From: Phascolarctobacterium sp. ET69
GTDB lineage: Bacteria; Bacillota; Negativicutes; Acidaminococcales; Acidaminococcaceae
NCBI RefSeq assembly: GCF_023336935.1
Contig: NZ_JAMBLR010000002.1
Coordinates: 248,001 to 312,000, forward strand
Direction: 5' to 3'
Length of the DNA stretch: 64,000 bases
Positions within the stretch are counted from its first letter, which is position 1, and each line of letters opens with the position of its first letter. Made by a program: the position numbers and the translations under genes. The notes below the pieces were generated by a model. That model worked only from the letters and a program-made list of their open reading frames with translations, did no database searches and was not told the origin of the DNA. This document shows positions 59,652 to 64,000 of the stretch, in pieces.

Positions 59652-61205
59652 ATGAAAACCGACAACCAGGAAATGATTTTAGTAATTGACTTCGGCGGCC
59701 AGTACAACCAGCTTATCGCCCGCCGCGTAAGGGAAAGCGGCGTTTACTGCGAAATTGTGTCTTACAGGCAGAGCCTTGAAAAAATTAAAGCCAAAAACCC
59801 GAAGGGCATTATTTTTACCGGCGGCCCCAACAGCGCTTATTTAGAGGATTCGCCCACGATTGATGCGGAAATTTACAGCTGGGGCGTGCCTGTTTTAGGC
59901 ATTTGCTACGGCAGCCAGCTGATGATGCACATGCTGGGCGGGCATGTTTGCAAAGCGCCGGAACGCGAATACGGCAAAACACTGGTTGACTTTGATACGG
60001 AAAGCCTTCTTTTTAAAGATATACCGGCCAAAAACGTGTGCTGGATGAGCCACAACGACTATATTGAAACGGCAGCACCCGGCTTTAAAATTACCGCGCA
60101 CACCCCCAACTGCCCGGTAGCGGCGGCAGAGGACGCAAGCCGCGGGCTGTACTGCGTGCAGTTCCACCCCGAAGTGCTGCACACCGACAACGGCACCAAA
60201 ATGCTGAGCAACTTTGTATATAATGTATGCGGCTGTGCCGGAACCTGGAAAATGGACAGCTTTGTTGAAGAAACCGTTAAAGAGCTGAAAGAACGCATCG
60301 GCAGCGGCAAAGTACTGTGCGCATTAAGCGGCGGCGTAGACAGCAGCGTCTGTGCGGCAATGCTTGCCAAAGCCATCGGCAAACAGCTTACCTGCGTATT
60401 TGTAGACCACGGCCTGCTGCGCAAAAACGAACGCGAAGAAGTATGCTCCGTATTCGGCGAAGGCGGCCTGTTTGACATTAACTTTGTATGCGTAGACGCA
60501 CGCGAACGTTTTTACAGCAAACTGGCAGGCGTAACTGCGCCGGAAGCCAAACGCAAAATTATCGGCGAAGAATTTATCCGTGTGTTTGAAGAAGAAGCTA
60601 AAAAAATCGGCGCAGTCGATTATCTGGCACAGGGCACCATTTACCCGGACGTTGTTGAAAGCGGCCTCGGCGGCGAATCGGCAACCATTAAGAGCCACCA
60701 CAATGTAGGCGGCCTGCCCGATTTTGTAGACTTTAAAGAAATTGTTGAGCCTCTGCGCGATTTGTTTAAGGACGAAGTGCGCCAGTCCGGCAGAGAGCTT
60801 GGCCTTCCGGAATATCTGGTAACCCGCCAGCCGTTCCCGGGACCTGGGCTTGCCATCCGCATTATCGGCGAAGTAACGGCAGAAAAAGTTGCCATTGTGC
60901 AGGATGCCGATTACATTTATCGTGAAGAAGTGGACAAACTGCCGCTGGCAGAGCGCCCCAGCCAGTATTTTGCGGCGCTGACCAATATGCGCAGCGTAGG
61001 CGTTATGGGCGACGAACGCACTTACGATTACGCCATTGCCCTGCGTGCCGTAACCACCACCGACTTTATGACGGCGGAAGTTACCATGCTGCCCCCTGCA
61101 ACAATTACCACCGCAGCCAACAGAATAGTAAACGAAGTAAAACATATCAACCGCGTGCTGTTTGACTACACAACCAAACCGCCTGCAACGATAGAGTTTG
61201 AGTGA
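59652..61205 (+). CDS. guaA: GMP synthase (glutamine-hydrolysing)
   Basis: 517 residues, full length. The glutaminase half has the catalytic triad C85 (GICYGSQ), H172 and E174 (VQFHPEV). The synthetase half starts with the PP-loop [16 protein letters not shown] near residue 226, and the C-terminal dimerisation domain ends with [10 protein letters not shown]. It converts XMP to GMP. CAGGAGG precedes the ATG. Its last 230 bp recur diverged at 61858-62088. Confidence 0.98.
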   Translation: MKTDNQEMILVIDFGGQYNQLIARRVRESGVYCEIVSYRQSLEKIKAKNPKGIIFTGGPNSAYLEDSPTIDAEIYSWGVPVLGICYGSQLMMHMLGGHVCKAPEREYGKTLVDFDTESLLFKDIPAKNVCWMSHNDYIETAAPGFKITAHTPNCPVAAAEDASRGLYCVQFHPEVLHTDNGTKMLSNFVYNVCGCAGTWKMDSFVEETVKELKERIGSGKVLCALSGGVDSSVCAAMLAKAIGKQLTCVFVDHGLLRKNEREEVCSVFGEGGLFDINFVCVDARERFYSKLAGVTAPEAKRKIIGEEFIRVFEEEAKKIGAVDYLAQGTIYPDVVESGLGGESATIKSHHNVGGLPDFVDFKEIVEPLRDLFKDEVRQSGRELGLPEYLVTRQPFPGPGLAIRIIGEVTAEKVAIVQDADYIYREEVDKLPLAERPSQYFAALTNMRSVGVMGDERTYDYAIALRAVTTTDFMTAEVTMLPPATITTAANRIVNEVKHINRVLFDYTTKPPATIEFE

Positions 61206-61276
61206 GATTTAAAATTTTAAGATCACTAAGCTGTGGCTGATGTTGCTCTGAGAGGTTTTCGATTGGAGGAACCGTT

Positions 61277-61810
61277 ATAAAAGAAAAAATTAATGTTCCT
61301 GAATATGCAGGCAAAATTATAGAAGCTTTACCCAAAGGCATCCTTTTAAATTCGAAACATACAAAGTTTAACAGTATGGTAATTGGATGGGGCGGCCTTG
61401 GAACTGTATGGGGAAAACCTGCGTTTACAGTATATGTTAGGGAACACCGCTATACAAAAGCACAGCTTGATGCAACGGGAGAATTTACGGTCAGCATTCC
61501 CATGGAAGGGGTAATTCCTTCTATTGTTAAAATATGTGGCTGGCAATCCGGTTACGATATTGACAAAGAACCGGCAGCGCATTTAACCTTGGAAGCGCCG
61601 GAAGTAATTCATGTGCCCGGAATTAAGGAATATCCGTTAACTTTGGAATGTAAGGTTCTGTATTCCCAAAAGCAGGATTTAGAAAAAATCCCTGAAGACA
61701 TAAGAGCGAAAATGTATCCACAGGATGTTGACGTAACCTACTGCATGGCAAATCGTGATGCGCATACCGCATATATCGGAGAGATTGTTGCGGCGTATAT
61801 TATTAGGTAA
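61277..61810 (+). CDS. Flavin reductase-like (FMN split-barrel) protein without a canonical start codon
   Basis: The frame reads continuously from a perfectly placed ribosome site (GGAGGA at 61265-61270) through ATA 61277, then KEKINVPEYAGKIIEALPKG, a normal family N-terminus, to TAA 61810. No ATG, GTG or TTG in frame exists before ATG 61376, which would remove 33 conserved residues. So either ATA/ATT initiation is used or the start has mutated. Later blocks are NSMVIGWGGLGTVWGKPAFT, FTVYVREHRYT and FTVSIPMEG, typical of FMN-binding split-barrel flavin reductases. It sits between guaA and a duplicated guaA 3' end. Confidence 0.75.
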   Translation: MKEKINVPEYAGKIIEALPKGILLNSKHTKFNSMVIGWGGLGTVWGKPAFTVYVREHRYTKAQLDATGEFTVSIPMEGVIPSIVKICGWQSGYDIDKEPAAHLTLEAPEVIHVPGIKEYPLTLECKVLYSQKQDLEKIPEDIRAKMYPQDVDVTYCMANRDAHTAYIGEIVAAYIIR

Positions 61811-61857
61811 GGTTAAAAAGAACATATCGCATTGGCAAATAGTTGTGTATGCTTTAA

Positions 61858-62088
61858 GCGGCGTTGACCAACATGCGTAATGTAGATGTTATGGGCGACG
61901 AATATACTTGCGATTACGCCATTGCCCTGCGTGCCGTAACCACCACCGACTTTATGACGGCGGAAGTTACTATGCTGCCTCCTGCAACAATTACCACCGC
62001 AGCCAACAGAATAGTAAACGAAGTAAAACATATCACTAGAGGTTTAATTACACAATAAAACCTCTAGTAATGATAGGGTTTGATTGAG
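61858..62088 (+). pseudogene. Duplicated 3' end of guaA
   Basis: 61858-62034 aligns with guaA 60972-61148 without gaps (offset 886). The central 121 bp (61914-62034) differ at only about three positions, while the flanks have diverged more. The match continues weakly to the guaA stop region (GATAGGGTTTGATTGAGAT). No start or full domain is present. The 886-bp duplication brackets the flavin reductase gene. Confidence 0.9.
62035..62068. repeat. Hairpin inside the guaA duplicate
   Basis: Perfect 11-bp arms ACTAGAGGTTT (62035-62045) and AAACCTCTAGT (62058-62068). The corresponding part of guaA does not form it, so the hairpin arose in the copy. Confidence 0.7.
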
Positions 62089-62096
62089 ATAAAAAA

Positions 62097-62138
62097 ATAA
62101 GGAGCATCTAAATTTTTATTTAGATGCTCCTTATTTTT
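62097..62138. terminator. Long terminator hairpin
   Basis: 18-bp arms AATAAGGAGCATCTAAAT and ATTTAGATGCTCCTTATT separated by about 3-4 nt, then T5. It marks the border before the AT-rich island; 62139-62283 is AT-rich with no gene. Confidence 0.85.
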
Positions 62139-62283
62139 TTGTTATTTTGCTAATTAAATAATTCAATATTAAATTAGTGATGTATGATTTTGCATTGTTT
62201 GACAATAAAATAACATGTATTATTAAAACATAATGAAAAAAGAAACTATAAGAAAAGAAATATTAATGAAAGGAGAAGGTGTT

Positions 62284-62742
62284 TTGAGAAGTACAGAGAT
62301 TTTATTAGAAAATTTAAAGCATTATTACTCATTAACTTCTAATAGAGCAATTGCTAAGAAACTTAATTTATCTGAAGCTGTTATTTTAAATTGGTCAGCT
62401 GGTAGAAGTTCGCCGAGTGTTGCGCAAATTAATGAAATTGCTTATATGATAGGTATAGATGTTTCGCAATTAATAATTCCTAATAATAGATTTGATGTAT
62501 ATACTCCTATTTGGAGAGATAAAATAAAAGAAACTATAATAAATAATTTAAAAAGATTAAAATTGGAACTAGATATACATGAAAGTAATTTTTATACGGA
62601 ATTTTATGATAAAGAAAAAATGAGTTATAGAACTTTTTTACGGTATATTAATGGACAAAATAAAAATTTGAATTTAAAAAATTTAGATAAATTGGCTAAT
62701 ATATTATCAGTAAAGACATATGAATTATTAGAAAGAGAGTGA
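62284..62742 (+). CDS. XRE-type HTH regulator, probable controller of the adjacent methyltransferase locus
   Basis: 152 residues from TTG 62284, which has AAAGGAG 8 nt upstream; ATG 62233 is in frame but lacks a ribosome site. The N-terminal helix-turn-helix reads YSLTSNRAIAKKLNLSEAV, then ILNWSAGRSSPSVAQINEIA. The C-terminal 80 residues (YDKEKMSYRTFLRYINGQNK, LDKLANILSVKTYELLE) look like a second HTH. It is 4 bp before the methyltransferase and probably controls it, as C-proteins do in restriction-modification loci. Very AT-rich. Confidence 0.78.
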   Translation: MRSTEILLENLKHYYSLTSNRAIAKKLNLSEAVILNWSAGRSSPSVAQINEIAYMIGIDVSQLIIPNNRFDVYTPIWRDKIKETIINNLKRLKLELDIHESNFYTEFYDKEKMSYRTFLRYINGQNKNLNLKNLDKLANILSVKTYELLERE

Positions 62743-62746
62743 AATT

Positions 62747-64000
62747 ATGAGAAAGAAAATATCTACAACAGAAATTGCAAATAAGATAGCTAATGTTTTA
62801 AAAGATACGCCAAATACAATTTCGCGGGATATTAAAGAAACTTATACATTTAAAGGTAGAAAATCACCGGAAATAATAGAGAAAGTTCTATTAGCGTTTA
62901 CTAAAGAAGGTGATTTAATTCTAGATCCTTTTTTGGGAAGTGGAATGACGATATTAGCAGCGCAAAAAGCTAATAGACGATTATTTGGAATAGAATTAGA
63001 TAATTATACTTATTATGTTAACAAGTCTTTGTTTGAACGTGTTAACATTAATTTATTAGAAGAATATTATAAGTTAGTTGAAAATGATGTTAAAGAAAAG
63101 ATTCTTTATTTGTATCAAACTAAATGCTGTGGAAAGAAAAATTTTATAAAAAAAATATTATTTGATCCACAAAATGGCAAAGAAGGTTATTTTAATCCGC
63201 AGGCAAATAGAGAAATTCAAGATAATAAAAATGTAAAGTTATTACAACAATGTCCTGTTTGTAAATGTTTTGCTAAAAAATTTGATGATGTAGATTGGGA
63301 AAAGGTGTTGGAAGTTGATAAAATTGATGCATCAGATTTTCCTAAGGATATATATATTGTAAATAGTCGTATTAATATTACTGCTTCTACTGGTGCGCAT
63401 AAGTATAATGCTATATTTACACATAGAAATCAGGTTGCATTGATGTTATTACAAAAATCTATTTCTAAATTACCTTATTCTAAAGAAAAAGAATTTTTGC
63501 AGCAAGTTTTAGTTTCATCTTTGAGCTTGGCTAGAGTAGCAATGTATGGAAGTTCTACTGATATTTTATATCATGTAGTAAATGAAAAAGCTCAAGATAT
63601 GAATGTTTGGGAATTATTTGCGTCAAAATATAAGAAGTTTTCTAGATTTCAACAAAATTATAAATTAGTATTATCAGATGATTTTTCAAATAACAATCAA
63701 TATTCTGTTATTAATGATGATTACTATAATTATTTAAATAAACATCCTAATTTAATATTTGATGCAATTATTACGGATTTCCCTTATACAGATCAAGTTC
63801 CATATTTGGAAAGAAATCAGATGTTTAGAATATGGCTAAATCATTTTGCTGATAATAGTACTCGATTTGATTTAACTAAAAGTATGTTAAAAAGTGAAAT
63901 GGTTGTCACTAATGCTGATGAAAGACAAGATAAGAATTTAGAAAATTACTATAAAGATATTGATAAGATGTTTAAGTGTTTTTCTGAACATTTGAAAGAG
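62747..64000 (+). CDS. DNA methyltransferase (amino-methylating), 3' end outside window
   Basis: 418 codons are open to the window edge. Motif I LDPFLGSGMTILAAQKA (residues 59-75) binds SAM, followed by RLFGIELDN. A target-recognition-like insert holds cysteine clusters at 127-128 and 169-174 (CPVCKC), perhaps zinc-binding. The catalytic motif IV is TDFPYTDQVPYLE (D344), a variant of DPPY. The order I-insert-IV resembles alpha-class N6-adenine enzymes. With the upstream HTH gene it looks like a restriction-modification or defence locus; the nuclease is presumably beyond the window. AT-rich, hence likely acquired. Confidence 0.8.
   Translation, partial: MRKKISTTEIANKIANVLKDTPNTISRDIKETYTFKGRKSPEIIEKVLLAFTKEGDLILDPFLGSGMTILAAQKANRRLFGIELDNYTYYVNKSLFERVNINLLEEYYKLVENDVKEKILYLYQTKCCGKKNFIKKILFDPQNGKEGYFNPQANREIQDNKNVKLLQQCPVCKCFAKKFDDVDWEKVLEVDKIDASDFPKDIYIVNSRINITASTGAHKYNAIFTHRNQVALMLLQKSISKLPYSKEKEFLQQVLVSSLSLARVAMYGSSTDILYHVVNEKAQDMNVWELFASKYKKFSRFQQNYKLVLSDDFSNNNQYSVINDDYYNYLNKHPNLIFDAIITDFPYTDQVPYLERNQMFRIWLNHFADNSTRFDLTKSMLKSEMVVTNADERQDKNLENYYKDIDKMFKCFSEHLKE

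Overview
The window looks like chromosomal DNA of a strictly anaerobic member of the Bacillota. An amino-acid-fermenting member of the Negativicutes (Acidaminococcaceae, such as Phascolarctobacterium or Acidaminococcus) fits best. The reasons are a class III anaerobic ribonucleotide reductase, a ferredoxin-dependent 2-oxoacid oxidoreductase (KorDABC), a glycine cleavage operon with split GcvP, a sodium/glutamate symporter, a type III glutamine synthetase, CIRCE-controlled groESL and intrinsic terminators throughout. The genus is inferred from gene content only. No rRNA, tRNA or CRISPR array was seen.

Layout. 1-3.7 kb: end of a HAD-IIA phosphatase, an AT-rich glycosyltransferase pair and a decayed IS1182-type transposase. 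3.85-10.5 kb: gcvT-gcvH-gcvPA-gcvPB-lplA-lpdA, a complete glycine cleavage system with its lipoylation and reoxidation enzymes. 10.5-13 kb: leftward small genes (a thioredoxin-fold protein without CXXC, Cdd1-like, TIGR04076-like, nucleotidyltransferase, Nudix-GNAT fusion). 13.1-19.2 kb: a holin-like toxin/sRNA locus, gltS, nrdDG, an exported protein and a second kind of type I toxin/sRNA locus. 19.3-25.2 kb: purC, glnN behind an attenuator, amt-glnB, crcB. 25.6-31 kb: a DUF1659/DUF2922/YvrJ cassette, repeats, a tautomerase and a pantothenate operon behind a terminator-bearing leader. 31.2-43.3 kb: a 1,602-residue exonuclease-RecQ-UvrD fusion, a MarR/MFS pair, a YgjP-type peptidase, repeats and a gtrA-lipid kinase-LtaS-like operon. 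43.3-52.4 kb: two more holin-like toxin loci, a TetR gene beside korDABC, AlaX-like editing protein and groESL. 52.4-57.3 kb: an operon with two HpPgdA-like CE4 hydrolases, an amino-acid-type ABC importer and a hydantoin-type racemase. 57.4-64 kb: MATE pump, DUF1638 protein, guaA with a duplicated 3' end around a flavin reductase cassette, then a very AT-rich restriction-modification-like island running off the end.

The genes work together mainly in nitrogen and one-carbon economy: glutamate uptake, glutamine synthesis with ammonium transport and PII, glycine cleavage, pantothenate synthesis (PanB uses methylene-THF) and ferredoxin-linked 2-oxoacid oxidation.

The least ordinary content is RNA-level. 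(1) Three diverged copies of a holin-like toxin locus (13.1, 43.3 and 48.0 kb) in which the toxin mRNA and a convergent sRNA begin with the same private sequence, built around a short palindrome. (2) A different toxin locus at 19 kb whose sRNA carries a diverged copy of the antisense of the toxin start region. (3) A roughly 100-bp two-hairpin repeat present three times, with compensatory stem changes and two 13-nt loops in every copy. (4) A mutually exclusive hairpin/terminator before glnN whose hexaloop fits the ANTAR rule.
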